Assembly (NCBI GenBank): GCA_017450065.1
Contig: JAFSYI010000063.1
Location: 30,710 to 94,709, forward strand
Reading direction: 5' to 3'
From: Lachnospiraceae bacterium
GTDB taxonomy: Bacteria > Bacillota > Clostridia > Lachnospirales > Lachnospiraceae
Length of the DNA: 64,000 nucleotides
The notes under the pieces are model-generated. The model was given only the letters and a program-made list of their open reading frames with translations. It was not told where the DNA came from and searched no databases. Below are positions 55,145 to 63,810 of this stretch, one piece after another (position 1 is the first letter of the stretch; each line of letters begins with the position of its first letter). The translations under genes were made by a program, and so were the position numbers.

Positions 55145-55494
55145 GAACGGAGCAGTGGGGACGGTTCTGTGGCTGACATGTTAAGCTGAAGGATCACCCC
55201 CGGATCATAACAGTCAAAAAGTAAAGCAACATTTAAAGTGGACACTTAACGGCAGAAAACTTCTGTATCAGAGAATAAGAGGATGATCTGCCGGGAGGGG
55301 TCCACTTTGATGATGTGATAAAATAAATTCTTAAGGCTTGATGACCTTAGGGAGTCTGCGGTACCGGTCGTGACATGATATATTGGTTTTGGATTTCCAT
55401 TCGGGAAATATGACCGTAGTTGCGGGAGGAGCATGGAAAGCAGAGACAGAACGGGACTCTGAGAGAAGACAGATTAAAGGAACGCGGGATATAT
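55145..55494. other. Intergenic region with palindromic element, possible IS remnant
   Basis: 350 bp between the giant gene and the radical SAM gene. AAAGTGGAC (55235-55243) and GTCCACTTT (55300-55308) are inverted, with CGGCAG/CTGCCG nested inside (55250-55255, 55289-55294), giving a long interrupted stem. GTGGAC-type inverted ends are reminiscent of insertion-sequence termini, but no transposase remains. The rest shows nothing recognisable. Confidence 0.4.
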
Positions 55495-56787
55495 ATGAAT
55501 GTTCTTATAATATTGACGTGGCCAAGGAAGGACAGAAGCTACAGGAGCAGATTATCTTCATTTCTGTCATATGCTCCTACAACCCTTGGTTTACTTGCGG
55601 CCATCGTAAAAAGAGAACGGCCGGAATGGGTGACAGATACTGTTGATGAAATGTCCGAAACCGTTTCATATGACAGGAAGAATTATGATATCGTCATGAT
55701 ATCCTCAACGACTGCTTCCGTGAAACGCGGATATGAGATAGCACAAGAGTTTAGGAAAAGAAGATCCCATGTGGTAATGGGCGGATATCATGTAAGATAT
55801 AATCATGAAGAGGCGCTTAAATATGCTGATACGGTCATAGTCGGTCCGGGAGAATATGCTCTGGCTGATTTCATAAGGGATTACGAAGCAGGAGAGCCGA
55901 AGAGAGTATATAGCTGCATACATGTAAACGGAGAAGATATACCAGCACCGGACAGGAGCGCAATAAAGGTTAAGCATTATCTTAAAGTCCCGGCCGTAAC
56001 GGCCAATAACGGCTGCTTCAATCATTGCGCATATTGCACCATAAGTGAGATGTGGAGGGATTCGACTCCGCGTCCCGTATCAAATGTGATAGAGGAAATA
56101 AAGAACCTGAAAACGCGGATGATAATATTTTACGATCCCAATTTCTTCGGTAACAGGGAGTATTCGATCGAACTCATGAAGGAGCTTAAGAAGCTTAAGC
56201 TAAGGTGGGCAGGGAGTGCTGTCATTAATGTGGGATTTGATGAAGAACTGCTGACGCTTGCTGAACAGAGCGGCTGTACGGGTCTGCTTTTCGGGCTTGA
56301 ATCCATGAATAAGAAAACCCTGGATGACAGTAAGAAACCATTTAACGATCCGCTTTGCTACAGGCAGGCAATAGAGAATATCAAGAGGCACCGGATCATG
56401 GCAAACGGATGCTTCATCCTGGGAATGGACGGAGACACCGAGGAGGATCTTCTTTCCCTTCCGGGACAGGTTGCCTATCTTAAGCTTGATCTTGCCCGGT
56501 TTGCGGTACTTACTCCGGTTCCGGGTTCGGATCTGTATAAGAAGCTTGAGAAAAATGGAAGGATCACAGACACGGACTGGGATCATTATACGCAGCATAA
56601 GGTTGTGTTCAGACCTGTAGGAATGTCCGGTGAAAGACTTGAGGAAATATACAGATATGTGTGGAAGGAAACCTACAGAATGGGAAATATCATAAAAAGG
56701 GTTAGGAATGCTCCCGGCGGAGGGCTCCTGCCTATGTTAGTGTGTTTTACATCAAACATCGGGTTTAAATATCTTGGGATCGAATAG
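55495..56787 (+). CDS. Cobalamin-binding-type radical SAM protein
   Basis: 430 residues. An N-terminal Rossmann-like B12-binding type region (about 1-150: VLIILTWPRKDRSYRSRLSS, VMGGYHVRYNHEEALKYAD) precedes the radical SAM core with the cluster motif C174-X3-C178-X2-C181 (GCFNHCAYC) and downstream FYDPNFFGNREYS, GLLFGLESMNKKTL. This is the B12-dependent class that includes methylases and hopanoid/bacteriochlorophyll enzymes; the substrate is unknown. No His typical of base-off B12 binding is evident. Start at ATG 55495 is preferred over upstream 55420; AAAGGA lies 13 bp before it, a rather long spacing. Confidence 0.82.
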   Translation: MNVLIILTWPRKDRSYRSRLSSFLSYAPTTLGLLAAIVKRERPEWVTDTVDEMSETVSYDRKNYDIVMISSTTASVKRGYEIAQEFRKRRSHVVMGGYHVRYNHEEALKYADTVIVGPGEYALADFIRDYEAGEPKRVYSCIHVNGEDIPAPDRSAIKVKHYLKVPAVTANNGCFNHCAYCTISEMWRDSTPRPVSNVIEEIKNLKTRMIIFYDPNFFGNREYSIELMKELKKLKLRWAGSAVINVGFDEELLTLAEQSGCTGLLFGLESMNKKTLDDSKKPFNDPLCYRQAIENIKRHRIMANGCFILGMDGDTEEDLLSLPGQVAYLKLDLARFAVLTPVPGSDLYKKLEKNGRITDTDWDHYTQHKVVFRPVGMSGERLEEIYRYVWKETYRMGNIIKRVRNAPGGGLLPMLVCFTSNIGFKYLGIE

Positions 56788-56834
56788 AGGTGGAGACAGG
56801 AAATAATAAGGAGTAGAAAAGGTGGATAAAAAGG

Positions 56835-57599
56835 ATGAATAAGAAAGTATTTATGACTGTAGTTATCTGGGTGGCAGTAGTACTTCAGGGCTGTTCCCAA
56901 AGTAATCCGGAGCAGGCTTCGGAACAGGAGGTGATCTCTTTTGATTCACAACCCGTGGTGATCACACAGGAAACGTCAAAGGATAATATTTTCGAAACAG
57001 CAAAGGATAAAGCTGCTGAAACAGCAAAGGATAACGCTTCCGAAGCGGCAGAGGATAAAGCTGCTGAAACAGCAAAGGATGACACTTCCGAAGCAGCAGA
57101 GGATAAAGCTACTGAAACAGCGAAGGATGACACTTCCGAAACAGCGAAGGATAATGCTTCCGAAACAGCAAACATTATCGCAACTGTGCATGTAAATGTA
57201 ACTTATGAAGACGGAAGCCCTGATATTATCGAGTATTTGGATATAAACGGTGTTAAAGAGAAACCCGATGAGACCGGCAAAACCATAACAGGATACGATG
57301 AGTCCGGAAAGCCTGTATATAAAAGGTCAGACAGCTCGGTTACCGATTCAAAGGGAGCAATGGATGTAGAGATTACCTATGAATTCTATTCTCTTGAGCA
57401 TGACTTTGATTTCCGTATTGAACCGTTTTCACCTGAAAACGGCGGTGGCATAGAGACTGTTAAGGGTTCTGTCATTACGGATGGAACGAGCAGGGATTTC
57501 ACATATGAAACTGTCTGCCGCCGCGGGCAGACAGGAATCTGGTACGCCGGAATCTGCTCCTGCAGGAACGGTGTTTTGGGTGATTATGACGGACTGTAA
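56835..57599 (+). CDS. Lipoprotein with 8-residue tandem repeats
   Basis: 254 residues. The lipobox LQGC with Cys20 predicts surface anchoring. Residues about 54-112 are a near-perfect series of 8-residue units of the type ETAKDNAS / EAAEDKAA, likely an extended helical spacer lifting the C-terminal domain from the membrane. The last 130 residues contain a beta-rich region (VNVTYEDGSPDIIEYLDIN) of unknown kind. The C-terminal 30 residues (VCRRGQTGIWYAGIC...) look out of character and could reflect a frameshift. Confidence 0.7.
   Translation: MNKKVFMTVVIWVAVVLQGCSQSNPEQASEQEVISFDSQPVVITQETSKDNIFETAKDKAAETAKDNASEAAEDKAAETAKDDTSEAAEDKATETAKDDTSETAKDNASETANIIATVHVNVTYEDGSPDIIEYLDINGVKEKPDETGKTITGYDESGKPVYKRSDSSVTDSKGAMDVEITYEFYSLEHDFDFRIEPFSPENGGGIETVKGSVITDGTSRDFTYETVCRRGQTGIWYAGICSCRNGVLGDYDGL
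56994..57170 (+). repeat. In-frame 24-bp tandem repeat
   Basis: About 7.4 copies of a 24-bp unit (GAAACAGCAAAGGATAAAGC-like), each coding for E-(T/A)-A-(K/E)-D-x-x-x. Variable copy number is expected between strains. Confidence 0.85.
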
Positions 57600-57622
57600 A
57601 GACATGCAGAAGGAGGGCCTAA

Positions 57623-58028
57623 TATGACAAAAAGAAGACTATTGTACCTGTCAGGTATCTGACATGGTCAAGCTCTGATGATAGTATAGCAACGGTAAAT
57701 GCCGGTAAAGTAAATGTAAAATCTGATATCGTTTGGGGTGATAAAACATAAGGCAGTAACAACGCTTAATTTCACAGGCGGCCCAATTGTGATCGGAGAA
57801 GGTGAATACAAGGATTATGAGCTGTTTGTATACATCGGAAAGAATGTGAATGATCCGGGTATGAAAGTTCTTACAGAGGGTAATGATTTCAAGGCCGTCT
57901 ATTCCAATAATGTAAAAACCGGCATGGCGACCATAATTCTCAATACAGCAGACAAGAGTGAAACCTATTTTGGAAGCAATACATATACATTCCGGATAGT
58001 CAGGGGAAGTATGCCATGGGTTAAGTGA
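57623..58028 (+). pseudogene. Frameshifted remnant of an Ig-like surface protein
   Basis: Frame 57623-57751 reads through a Big_2-like signature (LTWSSSDDSIATVNAGKV) and stops; the next frame, opening at 57738 and ending at 58028, continues with a beta-rich module (LFVYIGKNVNDPGMKVLTEGN, DFKAVYSNNVKTGMATIIL) like those in the giant surface protein. Neither piece has a signal peptide. The two parts together look like the C-terminal end of a once larger surface protein broken by a frameshift. A good ribosome site (AAGGAGG at about 57610) feeds only a 12-codon reading frame. Confidence 0.65.
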
Positions 58029-58189
58029 AACATTAAGATGCAAAACAGATAACAATGATACATTCAAAATTTGAATTTCTAAAGAAATGATAAATAATCG
58101 GTGATATGATTCTATGTAGTGATTCATATCGGGTTTCGGTGTGCAGTTTAACGAGGTATCCTGCTCTGTTATTTTGGCTATAAAAGTGC

Positions 58190-58195
58190 TATAAT
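58190..58195 (+). promoter_or_regulatory. Possible -10 element of the small-gene/protease operon
   Basis: Perfect TATAAT at 58190-58195, 38 bp before the ATG at 58233, but no good -35 at 16-18 bp. Extended -10 or activator use is possible. Confidence 0.4.
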
Positions 58196-58232
58196 TATAT
58201 TGTAGTAAGGTGAATTTATGGAGGGTTTTGCC

Positions 58233-58481
58233 ATGAAGAAAACAAAACTTATTTACTATAATGGAGAATTGGTAAACCTGTATAAGTTTAGTGAACAACA
58301 TCCAGAATTAAGCCTATTCGTTATAAAAGGAACATGGTATGAGGCTTTGCTTTATGCTGCAGTTGAAGGTAATGATGTAAAGGATACGGATGAAGCCCTA
58401 AAATATTCATATACAGACCAGGATTTTGATGTTGTAGAGAAATATGATCTGAATATTGGTAGAGTAGGAGGTTTATTATGA
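58233..58481 (+). CDS. Small hypothetical protein paired with the protease
   Basis: 82 residues, no membrane segment, no known domain. ATG 58233 follows GGAGGG; an in-frame ATG at 58218 lies before this site. Its stop overlaps the next start by 4 bp, so its product is probably made in step with the protease-like protein; it might be its substrate, chaperone or inhibitor, which is speculation. Confidence 0.65.
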   Translation: MKKTKLIYYNGELVNLYKFSEQHPELSLFVIKGTWYEALLYAAVEGNDVKDTDEALKYSYTDQDFDVVEKYDLNIGRVGGLL

Positions 58482-58951
58482 CCTTTCATCATATCCAGAA
58501 TGAAGAAGGTTTAAAAGATACGCATTGGTATGTAGATCTTAAAGTGTCTGACAAAAAGACTGTTAGAAATATGCTGATTGATACAGGTGCATCAATTTCA
58601 ACATTAGGGATCAAGACTGTAGCAAGACTATATGAACAGAGCGAGACTGATATTATCAACTATTTGAAAGGCTCGGGAGTAATAGATAAGCTGGAAAAAT
58701 ATACTGCAACAAATGACAGAATAGAGCTTTATGGTATATATATAAGAAATGTAAAGCTTGGAGATACGAATTTGCCGGTATTTAAGGCATATACCAGATT
58801 GGATGGATATGTTAGCAACCTGATAGGTATGGATGTTCTGGCAGCATGTGAAATAAGGTTGGATTCTACAAAACATGGAACAGCAGATATGAACTTGTCT
58901 TTATATAATCCCGATGTTTTGGGTGCAGCCGAAATAAAATCTGTTGTTTAA
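58478..58951 (+). CDS. Retropepsin-like aspartic protease
   Basis: 157 residues, cytoplasmic. NMLIDTGASISTL contains the catalytic DTGA motif, and NLIGMDVLAACEIRLD near the C-terminus is the second family element of clan AA single-domain aspartic proteases, which work as homodimers. Lachnospiraceae carry related small proteins of unknown substrate. Coupled by a 4-bp overlap to the 82-residue upstream gene. Confidence 0.8.
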   Translation: MTFHHIQNEEGLKDTHWYVDLKVSDKKTVRNMLIDTGASISTLGIKTVARLYEQSETDIINYLKGSGVIDKLEKYTATNDRIELYGIYIRNVKLGDTNLPVFKAYTRLDGYVSNLIGMDVLAACEIRLDSTKHGTADMNLSLYNPDVLGAAEIKSVV

Positions 58952-59266
58952 ACATTATATCTGACTTACTGGACATATAAGACTTAGAAAGTTAGTCAAA
59001 CATTATAGCCAAATGTTGAAAGTTTTGAAAACGAAGAATAACAATGATTAAAAGGAGAGATAGATTATGACAGATGAGTATGATCTATCTATAAACATGT
59101 AAGGAAAGAAGAGTTTTATAATGAGGGGGCTGTCACAGCAGGTGGCAGCTCCTGATGTTTGCATGGATCAACCAGATTGTTTAAAAGGAGTGTTTCATTG
59201 CCCTTAGGCACTTTCTAATGTATAATATTGAGGTGCGTAATAACATATCACAATGGGAGAAGGGTT
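58952..59266. other. Intergenic region before the restriction-modification operon
   Basis: 315 bp. It has a short reading frame 59067-59102 (11 codons, MTDEYDLSINM) behind a good AAAGGAGA ribosome site, then an 11-bp hairpin (59126-59136 with 59142-59152, two G-U pairs), then the promoter at 59198-59226. The short frame may be the start of a decayed gene or a leader peptide. Confidence 0.45.
59198..59226 (+). promoter_or_regulatory. Promoter of the hsdRMS operon
   Basis: TTGCCC at 59198-59203 (3 to 4 of 6), 17-bp spacer, perfect TATAAT at 59221-59226. Transcription should start near 59233, about 34 nt before the HsdR ATG. Confidence 0.65.
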
Positions 59267-62194
59267 ATGGGGCATATATCGGAATATGAAGTCGAGACCA
59301 GATTTATAGACCGTCTTGAGTCTATCGGTTACGAATATATCGAGCTCAAAAATTATACCGATGTTTTGGATAATTTCAGGACTCAGTTGTCGGTCTTTAA
59401 TAGAAAAAAACTTGTTGAAGCCAAGGGTTCTGCTGATCTGTCCGATGCTGAGTTTAACAGAGTCCTGATTCATCTCGAAAACAAGTCTGTTTATGAGTCA
59501 GCAAAGATACTGAGGGATAAATATGTTTTATCCCTTGATAATGGCAAGACAGTTTATCTTGATTTTTTCTCGTTTGATACAGACAGAAATATATATCAGG
59601 TTTCCCACCAAATCACAATGGATAAGGATCATAAGGATGATGTCAGCTATAAAAATCGGTACGATGTCACCGTACTGATCAATGGTCTGCCTTTGGTACA
59701 GATTGAGCTGAAACGTCCTGGGGTTGAGATCAATGAGGCGATAAATCAGATTAACAGATACAGGAAATTTTCGTTTAAGGGATTGTTCCGTTATCTCCAA
59801 TTGTTCGTTGTATCCAATTCGGTGCAGACTAAGTATTTCTGTAACGAGAATGAGATGGATAATGGACTGTATAATCCGATCCTTAAATCCCTTGTGTTCT
59901 TCTGGACAGATGAAAAGAATAAAAGGATCAATACACTGGAGGAGTTCACATCAGAGTTCTTTCGCAAGTCAGCCATAACAGAAATGATAGATAAATTCAT
60001 GGTCATAAAATCTACAGAGCCTGTTCTTATGGTCATGCGTCCATATCAGATCTATGCTGTCAAGGCTGCAAAGAAGCGTATCATAGAAGCAAATCAGAAC
60101 GGTTATGTATTTGCCTGCACAGGCTCAGGGAAAACGCTTACATCATTCAAACTGGCTCAGTTGCTGCGTGATGAGCCTGTAATAGATAAAGTTATATTTC
60201 TTATAGACCGCAAGGATCTTGATGATCAGACAGTAGATGAATATAACAGCTTTGAGAAGGACTGTGTCGATAATTCGGATTCGACATATGTTCTCGTTAA
60301 ACAGCTGCAGGAAACAGACAGGAAGCTTATCGTAACGACAATCCAGAAGATGGCCAATGCTGTCAAATCAAAGAAATATGAAAAACTGATGGACGAGTAT
60401 CATGATAAGAAAGTCGTCTTCATTATTGATGAATGCCACCGTTCCCAGTTTGGCAAGATGCATGGGGATATAGAAAGGCATTTTGGAAAGGCTAACTATA
60501 TAGGATTCACAGGAACACCTATCTTTGAAGCCAATAAAGGTGCTGATGGCAGGACTACAGCCGATGTATTTAATGCCGGTATTCTTCCTAATGGAGAAAA
60601 ACGCGATTCATGCCTGCACCGATATATGATAAAGGATGCCATTGCTGATGGGAATGTCCTTAGATTTTCAGTTGAATATCAGCGTACCATATTTGCTCAT
60701 AATATAGCACATAAGGGGATAGACCCTGAACAACTTGATGATCCTGAATACTGTAAACGCCATAATATAGATATGGATGGCCTTTATCATGATGAGGAGA
60801 GGATACGGAAGGTTGCAGAGCACATCCTTGATCACCATGATCAGCATGTTCATCCCCAGGGGAAAGATATATATACAGCATTGTTTGCTGTGGATTCCAT
60901 TAAGACTCTCGGACAGTATTATGATGTATTTAAGGAGCTGAATGATAAACGACCTGAGCAGGACAGATATAAGATAGCAGCCATATTCAGTTATGGATCC
61001 AATGAGGATATGGATGGGACGGGTTATGAACATTCAGCAGAGCTGCTGGATCGTATTATGGGCGATTATAATGAAATGTTTGGCACATCATTCAGTCTTG
61101 ACGGTTTTGATTCATATCGGAAGGATATTTCCAAAAGGCTTAAGCAGAAGAACCTCCCGCAGGTTGATATATTGCTCGTTGTCAATATGATGCTCACAGG
61201 ATTCGATGCCAAGCCCCTGAATACATTATACCTTGATAAGAACCTCATATGGCATACCCTTGTACAGGCCTATAGTCGTACAAATCGTGTAGATAAGGTC
61301 ACAAAACAGTTTGGACAGATCGTTTCATATCGTAATATTAAAAAATGGCAGGATGATGCACTGAGGCTGTTCTCAGGGGATGGGGATCCTAATGAATACC
61401 TGCTGGAGAATTATGAATATTATGTGCAGAAATGGATAAACCAGGAGCCGGTATTAAGGAAGATAGTCCGTAATGTTGATGAAGCTGGTCAGTTGCAGAA
61501 TGAAGATGAAATAAGGATGTTCATCATAGCGTTCAGGACAATGGTTGGTACGCTTGCAACATTAAAAACCTTCAGTAAGTTTGACTGGGCAGACCTTGCA
61601 GTAGTTATGGACGAGGAAGAATATGAAGGCTTCAAAAGCTGGTATCTGTATTACAAGGATCAGACCGGGAAGCCGCATCCAAAGGTTCCGGTACCTGTTG
61701 ATGTGGACTTCGATATAGAGCTTGTCAGGACAGACAGAATAAATGTCGTATATATCCTCAACCTTCTTAAGACTGTAAATAAGGCAGGAAAATCAGAGGA
61801 AGATAGGGAAGCAGACCTTGATTTGATATTACGTGAGATCGAAAGGTCAGATAATGAATCCCTAAGAGCCAAGAAGGATATAATGGTTGATTTCATACGC
61901 CTGAGATTCTATAACCTGTCTGATGATGCTGATATACAGGCTGCTTTTGAAGATTTTGAAAAGGAACGCCAACAAGCAGAGATGGAAGAATTTGCTTATT
62001 CAAACGGGATTGATTATACGATCGTAAATGATATTATGACTGATTATGTATTCAACGGTAAGATATCAGAGGAGTCAATAAGAAAGCGTCTTGAGGCATA
62101 TCATTTGGGGATCCTTAAGACTACAGTCCTTACAGGAAAAATACAGAGATTCATAGAACAGACATATATTAAATTCAAAGCAGAGGGAGAATAA
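59267..62194 (+). CDS. hsdR: Type I restriction enzyme, R (nuclease/translocase) subunit
   Basis: 975 residues. N-terminal region with the type I signature EVETRFIDRLESIGYEYI, a PD-(D/E)XK nuclease core (VTVLINGLPLVQIELKRPG, near 130-150), a SF2 helicase domain with Walker A (CTGSGKT, about 283-289) and DECH box at 388-391, GFTGTPIF, and C-terminal helical parts. The R subunit pumps DNA and cuts at a distance when the target site is unmethylated. ATG 59267 follows GGAGAAGGG. hsdM begins directly after its stop. Confidence 0.95.
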   Translation: MGHISEYEVETRFIDRLESIGYEYIELKNYTDVLDNFRTQLSVFNRKKLVEAKGSADLSDAEFNRVLIHLENKSVYESAKILRDKYVLSLDNGKTVYLDFFSFDTDRNIYQVSHQITMDKDHKDDVSYKNRYDVTVLINGLPLVQIELKRPGVEINEAINQINRYRKFSFKGLFRYLQLFVVSNSVQTKYFCNENEMDNGLYNPILKSLVFFWTDEKNKRINTLEEFTSEFFRKSAITEMIDKFMVIKSTEPVLMVMRPYQIYAVKAAKKRIIEANQNGYVFACTGSGKTLTSFKLAQLLRDEPVIDKVIFLIDRKDLDDQTVDEYNSFEKDCVDNSDSTYVLVKQLQETDRKLIVTTIQKMANAVKSKKYEKLMDEYHDKKVVFIIDECHRSQFGKMHGDIERHFGKANYIGFTGTPIFEANKGADGRTTADVFNAGILPNGEKRDSCLHRYMIKDAIADGNVLRFSVEYQRTIFAHNIAHKGIDPEQLDDPEYCKRHNIDMDGLYHDEERIRKVAEHILDHHDQHVHPQGKDIYTALFAVDSIKTLGQYYDVFKELNDKRPEQDRYKIAAIFSYGSNEDMDGTGYEHSAELLDRIMGDYNEMFGTSFSLDGFDSYRKDISKRLKQKNLPQVDILLVVNMMLTGFDAKPLNTLYLDKNLIWHTLVQAYSRTNRVDKVTKQFGQIVSYRNIKKWQDDALRLFSGDGDPNEYLLENYEYYVQKWINQEPVLRKIVRNVDEAGQLQNEDEIRMFIIAFRTMVGTLATLKTFSKFDWADLAVVMDEEEYEGFKSWYLYYKDQTGKPHPKVPVPVDVDFDIELVRTDRINVVYILNLLKTVNKAGKSEEDREADLDLILREIERSDNESLRAKKDIMVDFIRLRFYNLSDDADIQAAFEDFEKERQQAEMEEFAYSNGIDYTIVNDIMTDYVFNGKISEESIRKRLEAYHLGILKTTVLTGKIQRFIEQTYIKFKAEGE

Positions 62195-63793
62195 ATGGCT
62201 ATCAATACAGATAAAGTACAATCACAGGCAGCAGAGCTGTCATCACAGCTTTGGTCTATTGCAAACGATCTTCGTGGAGGAATGGATGCAAATGAGTTCC
62301 GGAATTATATTCTTGGAACCATATTTTATAGATATCTTTCAGAACGTACCGAGCTCTATATGCAGGATATTCTGAAGGACGATAACCTTGCATATGAAGA
62401 GGCTTTTGCAAATGATGATTATAAACCTATAGTTGAAAAATGGAGCCTCGAACATCTCGGGTATATCATAAAACCTGAGAACCTGTTCAGAGAGCTTAAC
62501 CGTAAGATCATAAAGCCTGTTGGGGATGGAGATAAGTTTTCTGTAGAGGACTATGAACGTGCTGTAAATGAACTTACGGGATCCACCCTTGGTCATAAAT
62601 CCGAAGCTGCGTTTGCTGGACTCTTTGATGATATGAGACTGCAGGATACAAGACTTGGAGACACTGTATCGGAGAGGACAGATAAGATAGGCAAGGTTAT
62701 TGCCAAGATAGGTGAGATAGACATGGATCTGCAGGATCAGGAATTCGATGTACTGGGTACTGCATATATGATCCTTATTGGATTATTTCAGAGCGGAGCA
62801 GGTAAGAAGGGTGGCGAATTCTTTACACCGGTAGGCCCTTCAACCCTGTGTGCTACCCTTGCTTCTCTTGGACTTGATGAGGCAAGGACTGTAGGTGATT
62901 GCACCTGCGGTTCCGGATCCATGCTTCTTGATGTCAGGAAGCACCTGACAACAGGAAGGGTAGGACATTTTTATGGTCAGGAAAATAATCCTACGACATA
63001 TAACCTTGCAAGAATGAATATGTTGATGCATGGCATAGACTATCAGAATTTCAGTATATATAAAGGCGATACCCTTACCAACGATATGTACGGTGATGAC
63101 CTTAAGCTTACGGTACAGGTCTGTAATCCACCTTATTCCCTTAAGTGGGATGCTAAGGCTGATCTTGCTGATGATCCGAGGTATTCGGGAGTAGATAAGC
63201 TGGCACCCAAATCACACGCTGACTTCGCATTCGTCCAGCATATGGTTTATCACATGGAAGAAGCTGATGGACGTGTTGCTGTACTGCTTCCTCATGGTGT
63301 TCTGTTCCGTGGGGGAGCTGAAGAGGATATAAGAAAATGGCTCATAAGCAACGTTAACAGACTGGATGCAGTTATAGGACTTCCGGCAAATCTTTTCCAT
63401 GGTACATCGATACCTGTATGTATCCTTGTCCTTAAAAGCAAGCGTAACGGGAATAGTAATAATATACTCTTTATTGATGCGAGCAAGGATTTCATAAAGG
63501 GTAAAAATCAGAATGAACTGTCTGATGAGCATATTAAGAAGATAATAGACACCTATGCAAACAGAGTAGATGTTCCGAAGTATGCTTATGTGGCTGATAT
63601 CCAGTCGGAAATCATAGACAAGAATGCTTACAACCTCAATATCCCAAGATATGTGGATACCACTGAGGAGGAAGAGGAAATAGATCTGGATCAGGTTACA
63701 AAGGATATAAGAGATATTGATAATGAAATCGCTGCTGTTTCATCTAAGCTTAAGGAATCATTTTCTGAACTTGGGCTTGCGTTCCCGTTTTGA
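62195..63793 (+). CDS. hsdM: Type I restriction-modification system methyltransferase subunit
   Basis: 532 residues. Helical N-terminal domain (ELSSQLWSIANDLRGGMDAN), then the N6-adenine methylase core with AdoMet motif from about 234 (GDCTCGSGSMLLD) and NPPY at 311-314, then a C-terminal helical tail for binding HsdS. With HsdS it methylates adenine in the target site; with HsdR it directs restriction. GAGGGAGA precedes the ATG and the gene begins directly after the hsdR stop codon. Confidence 0.96.
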   Translation: MAINTDKVQSQAAELSSQLWSIANDLRGGMDANEFRNYILGTIFYRYLSERTELYMQDILKDDNLAYEEAFANDDYKPIVEKWSLEHLGYIIKPENLFRELNRKIIKPVGDGDKFSVEDYERAVNELTGSTLGHKSEAAFAGLFDDMRLQDTRLGDTVSERTDKIGKVIAKIGEIDMDLQDQEFDVLGTAYMILIGLFQSGAGKKGGEFFTPVGPSTLCATLASLGLDEARTVGDCTCGSGSMLLDVRKHLTTGRVGHFYGQENNPTTYNLARMNMLMHGIDYQNFSIYKGDTLTNDMYGDDLKLTVQVCNPPYSLKWDAKADLADDPRYSGVDKLAPKSHADFAFVQHMVYHMEEADGRVAVLLPHGVLFRGGAEEDIRKWLISNVNRLDAVIGLPANLFHGTSIPVCILVLKSKRNGNSNNILFIDASKDFIKGKNQNELSDEHIKKIIDTYANRVDVPKYAYVADIQSEIIDKNAYNLNIPRYVDTTEEEEEIDLDQVTKDIRDIDNEIAAVSSKLKESFSELGLAFPF

Positions 63794-63810
63794 AAAGGAG
63801 GGTAAAGGCC

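Noticed and set aside
57651-58301. 216-codon minus-strand reading frame
   Set aside because: It lies opposite the Ig-like remnant, has no ribosome site and its composition (many His, Ile, Cys) is that of an antisense shadow.
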